Source of the DNA: Methylococcaceae bacterium UBA975
GTDB lineage: Bacteria; Pseudomonadota; Gammaproteobacteria; Methylococcales; Cycloclasticaceae
Reading direction: 5' to 3'
Assembly (NCBI GenBank): GCA_002292375.1
Contig: DBBV01000017.1
Coordinates: 203,315 to 267,314 of the forward strand
Length of the DNA: 64,000 nt
Position numbers and translations under genes: made by a program. The notes under the pieces were generated by a model that saw only the letters and a list, made by a program, of their open reading frames with translations, made no database searches and was not told where the DNA came from. Below, one piece after another: positions 17,632 through 28,400 of this stretch (positions are counted from its first letter, which is position 1; every line of letters begins with the position of its first letter).

Positions 17632-19089
17632 ATGAAGCAGTCTTTACAGCTTCGAGTCGGTCAACACCTGACCATGACACCCCAGCTTCAACAAGCTATT
17701 CGGTTACTGCAATTATCCACATTAGAACTGCAACAAGAAATCCAAACTGTCTTGGATAGTAATATGATGCTCGAAATCCCTGATGAGGAGTCCCTCACAG
17801 AAGATATCGGCCAAGACAAAGACACTGCAGCAGCGACTACTAGTGACAATAAAACCAGTGAAGGCTCGCAAGATCACTTGCCGGATGAATTAGCCGTGGA
17901 CACATCGTGGGATGAGATTTACGATTTAACGCCTTCGACAAGCACCAATCAATCCAACGATAGTCCATTGCCCGACCCAGGTAGCATCAACTCGGCCAAA
18001 CAAACCTTACACGACCATCTGTTGTGGCAACTGCAACTGACCAATTTTTCTGATATTGATCGTGCCATTGCTACGTCTATCATTGATAGCATTGATGATA
18101 ATGGCTACCTAAAGTCCGACCTGCAACACATTCACCAACATTTATGTGAGCAGATTGATGAACTTGATTTTGACGAAGTGATCGCTGTATTACACAAAAT
18201 ACAGTCTTACGACCCACCTGGGGTTGCCGCTGTTAACCTGCAAGACTGTTTGCTTATTCAACTAAAACAGTTGCCCGACAGCACCCCGCATCGTCAAGCT
18301 GCTATCGAATTGGTTGCGCATCATATGGCCGCCCTAGGCTCACAAGACAGTAACAAACTAAAGCGGCAACTAGGCATTGATGATGAGCAATTGGGACAAA
18401 TTGTCGGCCTCATTCAACAACTTACTCCTCGGCCCGGCTCCGCCATCGGCGAAAGCGATGCTGAATATGTCACGCCCGACGTTTATGTAAGTAAAGTAAA
18501 AGGCCAATGGCAAGCCTCAATCAATGGCGAAGTAGCGACTAATATCCGCATTAATCCTTACTATCAAACGCTTATCAAGCGCGGTGATAAAAGCGCCGAC
18601 TGTCAAACCATGAAAAACCATTTGCAAGAAGCCCGTTGGTTTTTAAAGAGCTTGCAAAGCAGAAATGAAACCTTGTTATTGGTCTCTCAAGAAATTGTTA
18701 ACCGACAACAAGACTTTTTAGAACACGGCGCCATTGCAATGAAACCCATGGTGCTTAGAGACATTGCTGAGACCGTTGAAATGCACGAATCAACCATTTC
18801 ACGGGTCACTACCAATAAATACATGCACACACCCAATGGCATATTTGAACTCAAACACTTTTTCTCGAGCCATGTCTCAACAGATACCGGAGGCGAGTGT
18901 TCAGCAACCGCCATTAGGGCCTTTATTAAAGAATTGGTGAGCAGCGAAAACCCAAAAAAACCGCTGAGTGATAATAAAATTGCCGCTATACTAAGCGAAC
19001 GAGGCATTAATGTAGCGAGACGGACGATTGCTAAATACCGTGAATCCATATCCATACCCCCTTCTAGTCAGAGGAAACGCATCCTTTGA
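17632..19089 (+). CDS. rpoN: RNA polymerase sigma-54 factor
   Basis: A 485-residue sigma-54. Region I at the N-terminus is glutamine- and leucine-rich (LRVGQHLTMTPQLQQAIRLL), the site of enhancer-dependent activation; an acidic linker covers about 50-120. The core-binding region is followed by the helix-turn-helix and the RpoN box ARRTIAKYRES near residue 463, which reads the -24 element. AGGA lies just upstream of the start. Its presence means sigma-54 promoters may be used elsewhere in the genome, for example upstream of xylM. Confidence 0.97.
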   Translation: MKQSLQLRVGQHLTMTPQLQQAIRLLQLSTLELQQEIQTVLDSNMMLEIPDEESLTEDIGQDKDTAAATTSDNKTSEGSQDHLPDELAVDTSWDEIYDLTPSTSTNQSNDSPLPDPGSINSAKQTLHDHLLWQLQLTNFSDIDRAIATSIIDSIDDNGYLKSDLQHIHQHLCEQIDELDFDEVIAVLHKIQSYDPPGVAAVNLQDCLLIQLKQLPDSTPHRQAAIELVAHHMAALGSQDSNKLKRQLGIDDEQLGQIVGLIQQLTPRPGSAIGESDAEYVTPDVYVSKVKGQWQASINGEVATNIRINPYYQTLIKRGDKSADCQTMKNHLQEARWFLKSLQSRNETLLLVSQEIVNRQQDFLEHGAIAMKPMVLRDIAETVEMHESTISRVTTNKYMHTPNGIFELKHFFSSHVSTDTGGECSATAIRAFIKELVSSENPKKPLSDNKIAAILSERGINVARRTIAKYRESISIPPSSQRKRIL

Positions 19090-19119
19090 CCTTTGTCGTA
19101 ACCACAACAGGAGAGTAAT

Positions 19120-19410
19120 ATGCAACTAGACTTATCTGGACACCATGTCGACATCACGGACGCTTTACGCGAATACACCAGTAACAAATTTGACAAAATT
19201 GAACGTCATTTTGACAAAGTGATCGATGTACACGTTATTTTGACGGTTGAAAAATTAGCGCATAAAGCAGAAGCGACCATTCAACTAAATGGCTCAAAAA
19301 TCTTTGCTGAAGACACCCAAGAAAATATGTACGCAGCCATAGACACCTTAGTCGACAAATTAGATAGACAAGTCGTCAAACATAAAGAGAAATTAAACGC
19401 TCACCGTTAA
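19120..19410 (+). CDS. hpf: Ribosome hibernation promoting factor, short form
   Basis: A 96-residue protein of the short HPF/YfiA family, which binds the 30S decoding region and promotes 100S dimers in resting cells. The fold begins LDLSGHHVDITDALREYTSN, followed by KFDKIERHFDKVIDVHVIL and the basic C-terminal helix DTLVDKLDRQVVKHKEKL. A GGAG site sits about ten bases before the ATG. It lies 30 bases after rpoN, as in most gammaproteobacteria, and is closed by a terminator. Confidence 0.95.
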   Translation: MQLDLSGHHVDITDALREYTSNKFDKIERHFDKVIDVHVILTVEKLAHKAEATIQLNGSKIFAEDTQENMYAAIDTLVDKLDRQVVKHKEKLNAHR

Positions 19411-19417
19411 ACAAGGT

Positions 19418-19442
19418 AAGCCGGCGAATAGCCGGCTTTTTT
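19418..19442 (+). terminator. Intrinsic terminator after hpf
   Basis: A perfect 8-bp stem (AAGCCGGC / GCCGGCTT) with the loop GAATA runs into six T residues directly after the hpf stop. The next gene, rapZ, starts only seven bases beyond the T run. Confidence 0.92.
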
Positions 19443-19449
19443 AAGACAC

Positions 19450-20307
19450 ATGAAACTTATTATCGTTAGCGGTTTATCAGGCTCCGGAAAAAGTGTCACA
19501 TTAGACACTTTGGAAGATGCAGGCTTTTATTGCACCGACAATCTTCCCATTGCCTTGTTGCTCGACTTTTCCCGGCTACTTGTTAATTCCAAGCAAGGCC
19601 TATTTAAACGTGCCGCCGTTGGCATCGATGCCCGCAACGACCTTGAGTCCCTCAACCAATTTGATCAGTTAATTGATCAACTGCAAGCCGACAACATTAA
19701 TTACGAGATTATCTTTTTACGCGCTAACAAAGAAAATTTATTAAAACGCTTCAGCGAAACTCGACGCAAGCACCCTTTATCAAACGCGAACACGTCCTTA
19801 GACGAAGCCATCGATATGGAGATAGACCGACTCGGGCCTATAGCCAATCATGCCAGCATCCAAATCGATACCACGCACACCAATGTACACCAGTTACACG
19901 ATATTATTCGTGAGCGTATTTGTGCAAACAACAACAGCCAGTTATCACTACAAATTATGTCGTTCGGCTATAAGCACGGCGCGCCCAATGACGTTGATTT
20001 TGTCTTTGATGCCCGCTGCTTGCCAAACCCCTACTGGGAACCTAATTTGCGTCATTTAACAGGCAGAGACCCCGCAGTAATAGACTTTTTAAGCCAACAG
20101 CAACTCGTCCAACAGTACCTAGAAGACAGCGGTGCTTTTTTAAGCCGCTGGATACCCGAATTTTCACGTTCTAAACGTAATTATTTATCCATTGCCGTTG
20201 GCTGCACAGGCGGTCAACATCGCTCGGTCTTTCTTACCGAGAAGCTTGCGCAACACCTAACTGGGCAAGGCTTAAGCATTATCACTCGACATCGCGAGTT
20301 AGCTTAA
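19450..20307 (+). CDS. rapZ: RNase adapter protein RapZ
   Basis: A 285-residue P-loop protein. In E. coli RapZ binds the sRNA GlmZ and directs RNase E to it, controlling glucosamine-6-phosphate synthase. Walker A is GLSGSGKS at 8-15, FYCTDNLPIALL follows, and the C-terminal half has GYKHGAPNDVDFVFDARCLPN and the conserved GCTGGQHRSVFLTE. Usually ptsN lies between hpf and rapZ; it is missing here. The start codon sits just beyond an intrinsic terminator and has no clear ribosome site, so expression may depend on read-through or a promoter inside hpf. Confidence 0.95.
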   Translation: MKLIIVSGLSGSGKSVTLDTLEDAGFYCTDNLPIALLLDFSRLLVNSKQGLFKRAAVGIDARNDLESLNQFDQLIDQLQADNINYEIIFLRANKENLLKRFSETRRKHPLSNANTSLDEAIDMEIDRLGPIANHASIQIDTTHTNVHQLHDIIRERICANNNSQLSLQIMSFGYKHGAPNDVDFVFDARCLPNPYWEPNLRHLTGRDPAVIDFLSQQQLVQQYLEDSGAFLSRWIPEFSRSKRNYLSIAVGCTGGQHRSVFLTEKLAQHLTGQGLSIITRHRELA

Positions 20308-20402
20308 AGTTAGCAATAATTAGCGCCATAAATAACAAAGCAGCACACCTTGGATTAGGCTAGAATAGTTTGTGTTTACAGCGTTTGATTACACTATAAA
20401 AA

Positions 20403-21761
20403 ATGTCGGCCACACCACAACATGAGAACACACATGAGCACCTGCGATTACTCGCAGGGCATCTCGACAGCGCCGCATTATCCCAACTAAAACAGCAGAT
20501 CAACGCCCTTCACCCAGCTGAAATAGCGAACTTGCTCGAATCCATACCGCCTAAAAATCGGCGCGTTGTTTGGGGGCTCGTTAACCCAGAGTTGACCGGT
20601 GAAATTTTAGTAGAAGTGAACGATGAAGTCCGTTCCGGCCTAATCGAAAACACCAATGATGAAGACCTAATTGCAGCCGCTGGTTTACTTGAAACCGATG
20701 ACTTAGCTGATATTTTCGATGATCTTCCACAAACGGTATTGCACGAGGTTGTCCGCTCCATGTCTAATCAGGACCGCCGACGTTTGCAATCGGTTATGTC
20801 CTACGATGAGGATAGCGCCGGTGGTTTGATGAACCCGGATATGGTGACTATTCGTCCTAATGTAAACCTAGACGTTGTGCTCAGATACATTCGCCAGCGC
20901 GGGGCATTGCCTGCCAACACCGATAAACTCTTTGTGGTTGATCGAAATGACTGTTATTTGGGCGTACTAAGCATCACCGACTTACTCACTAAAGATAGCG
21001 GGCAGTCTGTTAGCGACACAATGATAACCGATCAAAAAGCCTTATCACCCACCCTATCAGACACTGATGTGGCGATGTTTTTCGAGGATCATAACCTTAT
21101 TTCTGCGCCTGTTGTCGACAGCAACAACCATTTACTCGGTCGAATTACCGTGGACGATGTTGTGGATGTGATTCGTGATGAGGCCGATCGCTCTTTTTTA
21201 AGCATGGCGGGGCTTGATGAAGATGACGATATGTTCTCCCCCGTGATCAGAAGTGCTAAACGGCGCGCTGTTTGGCTCGGCATTAATTTACTGACTGCGT
21301 TTATCGCGGCCTGGGTGATCGGTTTATTTAGCGCAACCATTGAGCAGATAGTAGCCCTCGCCGTGCTCATGCCGATAGTCGCCAGTATGGGGGGTATCGC
21401 GGGCAGTCAAACGCTGATGCTGGTTACTCGTGGTATTGCGCTCAATCAGGTGGGTAAAACAAATGCCCGTTGGCTGATGTGGAAAGAGCTGTCGGTTGGT
21501 TTATTAAACGGGCTTTTATGGGCCTGCGTTGTCGCAGTCATCGCCGGATTTTGGTTTACCAGCCTTGCGCTTGGCTTATTAATCGGTACCGCATTAATAA
21601 TCAACCTGATCACCGCAGCATTAGCAGGGGCCACCATCCCGCTTACCTTAAAACGTATGAACATCGATCCAGCTATAGCTGGCGGCGTTATCTTAACCAC
21701 CGTGACTGACGTGATTGGCTTTGCTTCCTTCCTTGGACTCGCCACTGTATTTTTAACCTAG
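20403..21761 (+). CDS. mgtE: Magnesium transporter MgtE
   Basis: A 452-residue Mg2+ channel. The cytoplasmic N-domain (to about residue 130) contains EIANLLESIPPKNR and the acidic DDLADIFDDLPQ repeat; two CBS domains (about 135-260, with MNPDMVTIRPN and ITDLLTKDSGQ) sense cytosolic Mg2+. Five C-terminal helices follow, with LMPIVASMGGIAGSQTLMLV forming the pore region. It lies 95 bases after rapZ on the same strand and converges on pmbA with 22 bases between stops. Confidence 0.94.
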   Translation: MSATPQHENTHEHLRLLAGHLDSAALSQLKQQINALHPAEIANLLESIPPKNRRVVWGLVNPELTGEILVEVNDEVRSGLIENTNDEDLIAAAGLLETDDLADIFDDLPQTVLHEVVRSMSNQDRRRLQSVMSYDEDSAGGLMNPDMVTIRPNVNLDVVLRYIRQRGALPANTDKLFVVDRNDCYLGVLSITDLLTKDSGQSVSDTMITDQKALSPTLSDTDVAMFFEDHNLISAPVVDSNNHLLGRITVDDVVDVIRDEADRSFLSMAGLDEDDDMFSPVIRSAKRRAVWLGINLLTAFIAAWVIGLFSATIEQIVALAVLMPIVASMGGIAGSQTLMLVTRGIALNQVGKTNARWLMWKELSVGLLNGLLWACVVAVIAGFWFTSLALGLLIGTALIINLITAALAGATIPLTLKRMNIDPAIAGGVILTTVTDVIGFASFLGLATVFLT

Positions 21762-21783
21762 GCTAACGCCAAGGTGGTAATGC

Positions 21784-23139
21784 TTAACTACCGGCCAGTG
21801 TCATCTCACTAATAAGAATTGAACCCGTCCGTGTATTGCCTCTGTTATCGACATCATTACCGACGCTGACTATATTTTGATACATGTCTTTTAAATTACC
21901 CGCTATGGTGATTTCTTCAACCGGGTATTGTATCTGTCCGTTTTCTACCCAAAAGCCCGCTGCGCCACGCGAATAATCACCGGTTAAGGTATTAACACCT
22001 TGTCCAATTAATTCAGTAACTAGCAGACCTGTGCCCATTTGAGCCAACATCTGATCAAAGCCTAACTCACCCGGCTCCACTGTCAGGTTATGCACACCGC
22101 CTGCGTTAGCGGTACTTTTCATCCCCAGCTTTCTCGCCGAATAGCTGCTGAGCACATAGCCTTGTACAACACCTGATGCCACAATATGCCGTGCCGAGGT
22201 GGCAACCCCTTCAGCATCGTAAGACGCGCTGCCCATCGCTTGCGGTAGCAACGGCTGCTCATGGATATGAACAAATGAAGGAAACACTTGCTGCTGTAAG
22301 CTGTCGAGTAAAAAAGAGGATTTGCGGTATAAATTACCTCCCCTAATCGCTGCAACAAAATGGCCGATCAACCCACCCGCAACTTCAGTTGCGAACATTA
22401 CCGGGCACTTTCTGGTGCTTAATGAGCGTGCATCCAAGCGTTTAATCGTACGCTTAGCGGCCATCTCACCCACCTGTATGGCTGTTTCCAAATCCGCGGC
22501 TCTACGAGCCACCGTATACCAATAATCCCGCTGCATACTGCCCTTATGCTCGCCGATAACAGAGCAACTCATGCTATGACGGCTGGACGAATACCCATGA
22601 TTAAACCCATCGCTTGTTGCCAGCACCCGTGAACCCTCAAAACTTTGCACACTGCCGCCTTCAGAGTTACTTATTTTTTTATCATAAAATCTCGCTGCAT
22701 TTTCACACTCTATGGCCATTTTAATGGCTTCTTCAGCACTCAGTTTCCAAGGGTGGTATAAGGATAAGTCTGGGAAATTTGTCGCTAACAGCTCTTTTTC
22801 GGGCAAGCCTGAAAACGGATCATCTTCTGCGTAACGCGCGATTGCACAGGCCGCAGTTACCATCTCTTCGATAGCGGATTGATTAAGCTTAGTCGAGCTT
22901 GCAGCACCTTTTTTATGCCCTTTGTAAACTGTAATCGCTATCCCTTGGTCACGGTGATGCTCAATCGTTTCCACCTCACCTAGGCGAGCATTAACTGACA
23001 AACCCTCACCTACGCTAATGGCTGCTTCAACATGGTCGGCACCCTGTTTTTTAGCTTCGGTGATAATATCTGAGGCGATATTTTTCAGTCGATTAATTTT
23101 ATCTTCATTGCTTTCCGGCACTGTTAACGTATTAGGCAT
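21784..23139 (-). CDS. pmbA: TldE/PmbA subunit of the TldD-TldE protease
   Basis: A 451-residue member of the TldD/PmbA family. TldD and TldE form a heterodimeric metalloprotease that in E. coli degrades CcdA and processes the microcin B17 precursor. This subunit lacks the HExxxH zinc motif, as expected for TldE; typical segments are GADHVEAAISVGEGLSVNARLGEVETIEH (read in short pieces), AYAEDDPFSGLP and NTLTGDYSRGAAGFWVENG. It overlaps the end of tldD by eight bases. Where E. coli has yjgA next to pmbA, none is present here. Confidence 0.95.
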   Translation of the reverse strand: MPNTLTVPESNEDKINRLKNIASDIITEAKKQGADHVEAAISVGEGLSVNARLGEVETIEHHRDQGIAITVYKGHKKGAASSTKLNQSAIEEMVTAACAIARYAEDDPFSGLPEKELLATNFPDLSLYHPWKLSAEEAIKMAIECENAARFYDKKISNSEGGSVQSFEGSRVLATSDGFNHGYSSSRHSMSCSVIGEHKGSMQRDYWYTVARRAADLETAIQVGEMAAKRTIKRLDARSLSTRKCPVMFATEVAGGLIGHFVAAIRGGNLYRKSSFLLDSLQQQVFPSFVHIHEQPLLPQAMGSASYDAEGVATSARHIVASGVVQGYVLSSYSARKLGMKSTANAGGVHNLTVEPGELGFDQMLAQMGTGLLVTELIGQGVNTLTGDYSRGAAGFWVENGQIQYPVEEITIAGNLKDMYQNIVSVGNDVDNRGNTRTGSILISEMTLAGS

Positions 23140-24574
23140 GTGTACCCCCTACGGTCAATGCGTCTATTTTAAGCGTGGGCTGTCCTACGCCGACAGGTAC
23201 ACTTTGCCCTTCTTTGCCACAGGTACCCACACCGCTGTCCAATTCTAAATCATTCCCCACCATACTCACCTTGGTGAGCACATCAGGGCCATTGCCAATT
23301 AGCGTAGCGCCTTTAACTGGCGAACCGATCTTACCGTCTTTAATTAAATACGCCTCACTGGCTGAAAACACAAACTTACCCGAGGTAATATCCACCTGAC
23401 CGCCGGCAAAGTTAACCGCATACAAGCCATTTTTTACCGACGATATAATATCGCCTGGTTCACTATGCCCTGCTCGCATATAAGTATTGGTCATTCTTGG
23501 CATCGGTAAGTGCGCATAAGATTCACGACGGCCATTACCAGTGGAGGCCTGACCCATCAGGCGCGCATTCATTTTATCGTGCATATAACCCTTTAAAACA
23601 CCCTTTTCTATTAAGGTGGTGCACTGACTTTGCACACCTTCATCGTCTACCGATAAAGAGCCGCGTCGATGCTCAAGCGTGCCGTCATCGACGACGGTGC
23701 AAAGTGGCGAGGCGACCATTTCACCAATTCGACCGCTGAAGGCCGAGCTGCCTTTACGATTAAAATCGCCTTCTAAACCGTGACCTATTGCCTCATGTAA
23801 TAAGATGCCCGGCCAACCTGGGCCTAATACAACGGTCATATTACCGGCTGGCGCATCGATCGCAGTTAAATTGACCAAAGCCAACCTAACCGCTTCGCGA
23901 GCATATGTCATCGCTGTGTCATTGTCGGTAAAATGCTCATAACCGTGACGTCCACCACCCCCACTACTAGCTTGTTCACGTCGTCCATTTTCTTCGACGA
24001 TAACAGACACATTCATCCTGACTAAGGGGCGAATATCACTGCTGACCTGGCCGTCTTCTGTCATCACCAGTACCACCTCGTGGACGCCGACCAAACTGAT
24101 GACAACCTGTTCGACGCGTGAATCAATTTGACGCGTTTGTTGGTCGATCAATTTCAAAAAGGACACTTTTTGTTCTCGTGTCATACTAGCCAATGGATCC
24201 ATGGCCACATATAAAGCGGGCATTTGACGTTTTGTAGTAGGTTTTAAGGTGCCTGCTTGTCCACGCTGTGCTATCGCCTTAACGCTATTAGCGGCCTCCA
24301 GTAGATTGGGTAAGGCCAGTTCTTCACTGTAAGCAAACCCCGTTTTTTCACCGCTAACAGCGCGGATACCAACCCCTTGCTCGATATTATAATTACCGTC
24401 TTTTACGATGCCATCTTCAAGCACCCAGGACTCACTTCGAGATGCTTGAAAATAGATATCGGCTTGGTCTATACCTTTAGACACCAGGCGCGACATCACC
24501 GCGTCAATATCACTGATCACCAGACCTGCCGGTTTCAAAATTACACTCTCAGCTTGTTGGATTAAATCACTCAT
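23132..24574 (-). CDS. tldD: Metalloprotease subunit TldD
   Basis: A 480-residue catalytic subunit of TldD-TldE. The zinc site HEAIGHGLEGD is at about residues 258-268 and a glycine-rich VGVG..GKEGQSVPVG region with a cysteine follows near the C-terminus. The N-domain (AYSEELALPNLLEAA) resembles that of PmbA. Start directly adjacent to the nitrilase-family gene stop and overlapping pmbA, so yhdP, the nitrilase gene, tldD and pmbA appear as one transcription unit, an order seen in many gammaproteobacteria. Confidence 0.96.
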   Translation of the reverse strand: MSDLIQQAESVILKPAGLVISDIDAVMSRLVSKGIDQADIYFQASRSESWVLEDGIVKDGNYNIEQGVGIRAVSGEKTGFAYSEELALPNLLEAANSVKAIAQRGQAGTLKPTTKRQMPALYVAMDPLASMTREQKVSFLKLIDQQTRQIDSRVEQVVISLVGVHEVVLVMTEDGQVSSDIRPLVRMNVSVIVEENGRREQASSGGGGRHGYEHFTDNDTAMTYAREAVRLALVNLTAIDAPAGNMTVVLGPGWPGILLHEAIGHGLEGDFNRKGSSAFSGRIGEMVASPLCTVVDDGTLEHRRGSLSVDDEGVQSQCTTLIEKGVLKGYMHDKMNARLMGQASTGNGRRESYAHLPMPRMTNTYMRAGHSEPGDIISSVKNGLYAVNFAGGQVDITSGKFVFSASEAYLIKDGKIGSPVKGATLIGNGPDVLTKVSMVGNDLELDSGVGTCGKEGQSVPVGVGQPTLKIDALTVGGTHA

Positions 24575-25420
24575 TCAGTCACTCTTGATTGTCATTGAAA
24601 ATCGTCCGTGTTGGATCACTGGAAAAGTCGTCCGTATCTTTTCACTATCTGTTCTTTTTAACGTCGCTATCGCCAGACCTTCGCCAGTGCCCAGTTCAAC
24701 CATCACCTCACCCCAAGGATCTACTACCATGCTATGTCCGTAGGTAACGCGGTTGTTCGCGTGTCGCCCACCTTGGTTAGGCGCAATTAAGTAACATGAG
24801 TTTTCGACCGCCCTTGCCCTGCATAATAAAGACCAGTGCGCCTGACCTGTCACCTCGGTAAAAGCAGATGGCGCAACAATAAACTCAGCGCCTTTTTGCA
24901 ACAGTTGACGGTACAACTCGGGGAAACGTAGATCATAACAGATTGACAGCCCCATAACGCCAAATGGCGTGTCCACAACCACAGCTTCATCACCCGCCTT
25001 AAAGGTATCTGACTCCCGGTAACGCCCTTTGCTATCCGCGATATCGACATCAAATAAATGCAATTTATTATACGCCGCCACCTGCTGACCCATGTCGTTA
25101 TACACCAAACAACAGGCATATACCTTATCGTTAACGGTGGCTTTAATTGCCAACGAACCCGCAACTAGCCAGCATTGATATTGAGCCGACAAGCGCTGTA
25201 AAAAACCTTGTATAGGCCCTTTACCTAACGATTCGGCAATAGATAACAATTGGGCGGAGTTATTTGCCATTAAAGCGAAATTTTCCGGTAACACAAGCAA
25301 TGACGCGCCGGCGTTGACCGCGTCTTGAACCAATCGTTCCACCGTTTTAAGGTTGTCGTCAAGCACATCACTCGACACCATCTGTAGCGCCGCGACCGTT
25401 AGTTCATCAACCCTCTGCAT
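24575..25420 (-). CDS. Carbon-nitrogen hydrolase, Nit2/omega-amidase-like
   Basis: A 281-residue nitrilase-superfamily enzyme. The Glu-Lys-Cys triad is visible in VLPENFALM (near 48), YNKLHLFDVD (near 115) and ICYDLRFPELYR (near 155). This branch contains deaminated-glutathione amidase and omega-amidase enzymes that clean up metabolic side products in the cytoplasm; which one applies here cannot be settled by sight. It is five bases from yhdP and adjoins tldD, the common genome context of the bacterial Nit protein. Confidence 0.88.
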   Translation of the reverse strand: MQRVDELTVAALQMVSSDVLDDNLKTVERLVQDAVNAGASLLVLPENFALMANNSAQLLSIAESLGKGPIQGFLQRLSAQYQCWLVAGSLAIKATVNDKVYACCLVYNDMGQQVAAYNKLHLFDVDIADSKGRYRESDTFKAGDEAVVVDTPFGVMGLSICYDLRFPELYRQLLQKGAEFIVAPSAFTEVTGQAHWSLLCRARAVENSCYLIAPNQGGRHANNRVTYGHSMVVDPWGEVMVELGTGEGLAIATLKRTDSEKIRTTFPVIQHGRFSMTIKSD

Positions 25421-25425
25421 AAGCC

Positions 25426-28400
25426 TTAAGGTGTTGATTCCGCAGCGTCATCAGCAAATTGACCTAAGGTCGCGTCAAATACAGGCGACAATACGTCACC
25501 CATAAAGCCAAATATCTTACCCCCAGGCTGGCTGATCTGTTGAATTTTAGGGTCCGCCCAAGGCCCAGTAACACGGTATTGGTAACCGGCAAACTTATTC
25601 ACTGTTTTACCCGCTATTTTTTGCACGATAAAAACAGCTGCTCCCAACAACGGCCCACCGGCAATAGCCCCCGCTAGGGGTAGCGTCTCGGTGGTTTTAG
25701 GGGTCACCGTAATTAACTGATCCAGTCGTTCTTGAGCCAACCAAACACGGCCTTCAAAGTCCAATCGTGACGACGGGCTTTCCAAATAGAAGCGGTCCAT
25801 TTGTAACTCGCCATCCAGCACCACAAAATGCCCCTTAATTTTATCGAAGCCCAAGCCTTTTTCAACCAGGTCACTAAAATCCAATTGCAGCCGGCGCTGT
25901 ATATTACTTAAACTTAACAAACCAAACACACGCCCTAAACCCGGTTCGATATCGAGCAAGCGACCCTTTCCTGCATCAATTTGACCAAAACCATTGAGCT
26001 GCTTCATCGAAAATGACTGTGGGGCACCAGGCCAATGTAAATCAAACAGTATATCGGCTGGCGCGCCTTCAATGTCTGACGATAAGCCTGCATCGTTGAC
26101 TAACGAGCCTAATGACTGACTGATTAATTGGCCACTTAAGCCCGTTCGCGTCAGCTCACCCTCGCGCTCCCATGCCCCCACCGCTTGCAGCTCATCGCGC
26201 TTTGACTTGAGTGAAAAATTTTGTATTATCAAACCCGTTTTCTTTTGTCGTAATACCAAGTTTAAACGACCTAGATTAGACTCACCAATAAAAAACGCAT
26301 CACTTTTCAGGTCTAAATTGGGCAGCTCCCTTGGGTTTAACTCCATTTGCTCCCCACGTTTTTCAAGCGCACTAATGCTGGGGAGTTTTAACGATTTCAA
26401 ATCGAGCTCTATTGTTTCCCCGTGTGTTACGTCGGGTAACACGTAGGCACCATTTATAACGGGGCTATTCAAATGCCCTCGCCAGGCATTATTGGCATGT
26501 GCACCTGTTAACCGAAGCTTATCAAACGCAATGCCCGACCACAGCAATTGATCGATGTTTAAATCAATTTGATTCACTAAATTGTTAGCTTGCGCAGCCG
26601 TAGGGCCCTTCAAGCTAGTTTGCCATTCTTCAACATCCACCTGTGGGATACGCCCTGATAACCTCAAACCGGGTTGTTTTGGCAATGTCGCCGCGCCTGC
26701 ACCCAGGCTTATATCGCCCCTTTCTAAATGTAATCCAGTTGTTTTATTGCGCTTAAGCAGTAGCGCCCCCTGTGCTTTATCTGCATACGAAAATCGTATA
26801 GGCACATCAGCCGATGATAATAACAGTTGCGCCTGAACAGCCGCCGTTGCAACCTTAGCCTTACCCAATGGCATGGGTAAATTGATGCGTACACCACGCA
26901 TATCACTCTCTAATGTTATTGTCGTATCAGCTGATTCGTCAGCACTAAACACGGGTACTGCCACCGTTAGTGTTGCCGGCGTTCTGCCCGAGATTTTTTG
27001 CCATAACTCGTGTGGGTATTTTTTTGCCAGCTGAGCTGCGTCTAGTTCACCGCTAAGCGAAATCACCGTCGACGATTGCTTACTTGCTATATCGATTAGC
27101 GCTTTTTCATTCCATACGTTGGCCTTTAATCGCTTTGCCGATAGGCCTTTCTCACCATAACTAATAACACCTGCCAATTGCGTCAATGCAAGATCAATGC
27201 TGGGTAAAAGCAAGGTATTATTGTTTAATAAAGCCCTTGCCTTAATTTTGGGGCTTAGCCCAGAGTGCAGCGGTATTTTAATATCAAGGTCGACCCCAAC
27301 GGGGCCTTGTATTTGTGTATATAGCATTAAATCATTCAGCGATTGTTTAAGTGGTGATTGCTTAAAAAACGCATACAAACCCGACGCTTCGTCGTCAAGA
27401 TGGCCTGTTATACTCAAGTAATCATCCTCACTACGGTCTTTCATCTCCACCACGGCAAGGCTAACGTTATTACCCGCAATACTGCCCTTCTCGGATCGAA
27501 TCTGTAACCCTTGGTTACGTACTTCTACTTCGGCATCTGCTTGCTCAACATCCGGCCAGCCCTCGGCATAATGTAAATCAATGTCCTTCGCAGAACCAAG
27601 AAACTGAAACACACCACTGTTGTCTCGGTATGGGAACCCGCTTAGCGAGCCACGCATAAGTATACCGCCCTGTTCTAAATAACCCTTTTTGAACGCCCCT
27701 TTAAGCCACGCTACAACGCTATGGTCCATTATGCCAAGTGGCAAATATTGTGGTGTGTATTGCGCTTCTGCTTTACCTAACGTCGTCTGTAAATCAATAC
27801 TTGATGGGCTGTTGTCTAGCGGCAAATTGAGCTTAATTCGACTGGCTGTCTTCACATGGGGCGTATTGATTTGCAGGTGCTCTGAAACAATGTCTAAACC
27901 CGCATCAGATTGATGCCACGAGACGAGTCCCGCCAATTGATCTATTTGTATAGCACTTTTAAAAACACCTTTTATATCAACTGATGCGTCATAGGATGCG
28001 ATCTGAGCCCAACCGCTGGATTGGTCTGCACACACGCTGGCACTCAGGTTATTTACTTCAGGTAAGTGCTTGACTGCGAGACTTGAGAAGCCCGTCAAAC
28101 GACCGCAAGCCGCCCATGCAAACATATCACCATCAGCTTGCACCTGTGCATCAAGGTAATTTAATCGGCCTTTAGGGACTATTTGCTGCAACAAAGCTTT
28201 CTCGTCAGCTGCTAACAAGGGCGATTGAGTTAGCAAGGTTGAAAATACATTAAGGTCTATGTCAGCTGACTTAACTGCAAGGGAAAAGGTATGTTCAGCA
28301 GCAGGGCGATAATCAACTAACACCTTACCATCCGCCTGAATCAGGTCTGCCAGCTGAAATGATAAAGCGCCTAAATTAAGACGCCAACCTTTTTCCAAAG

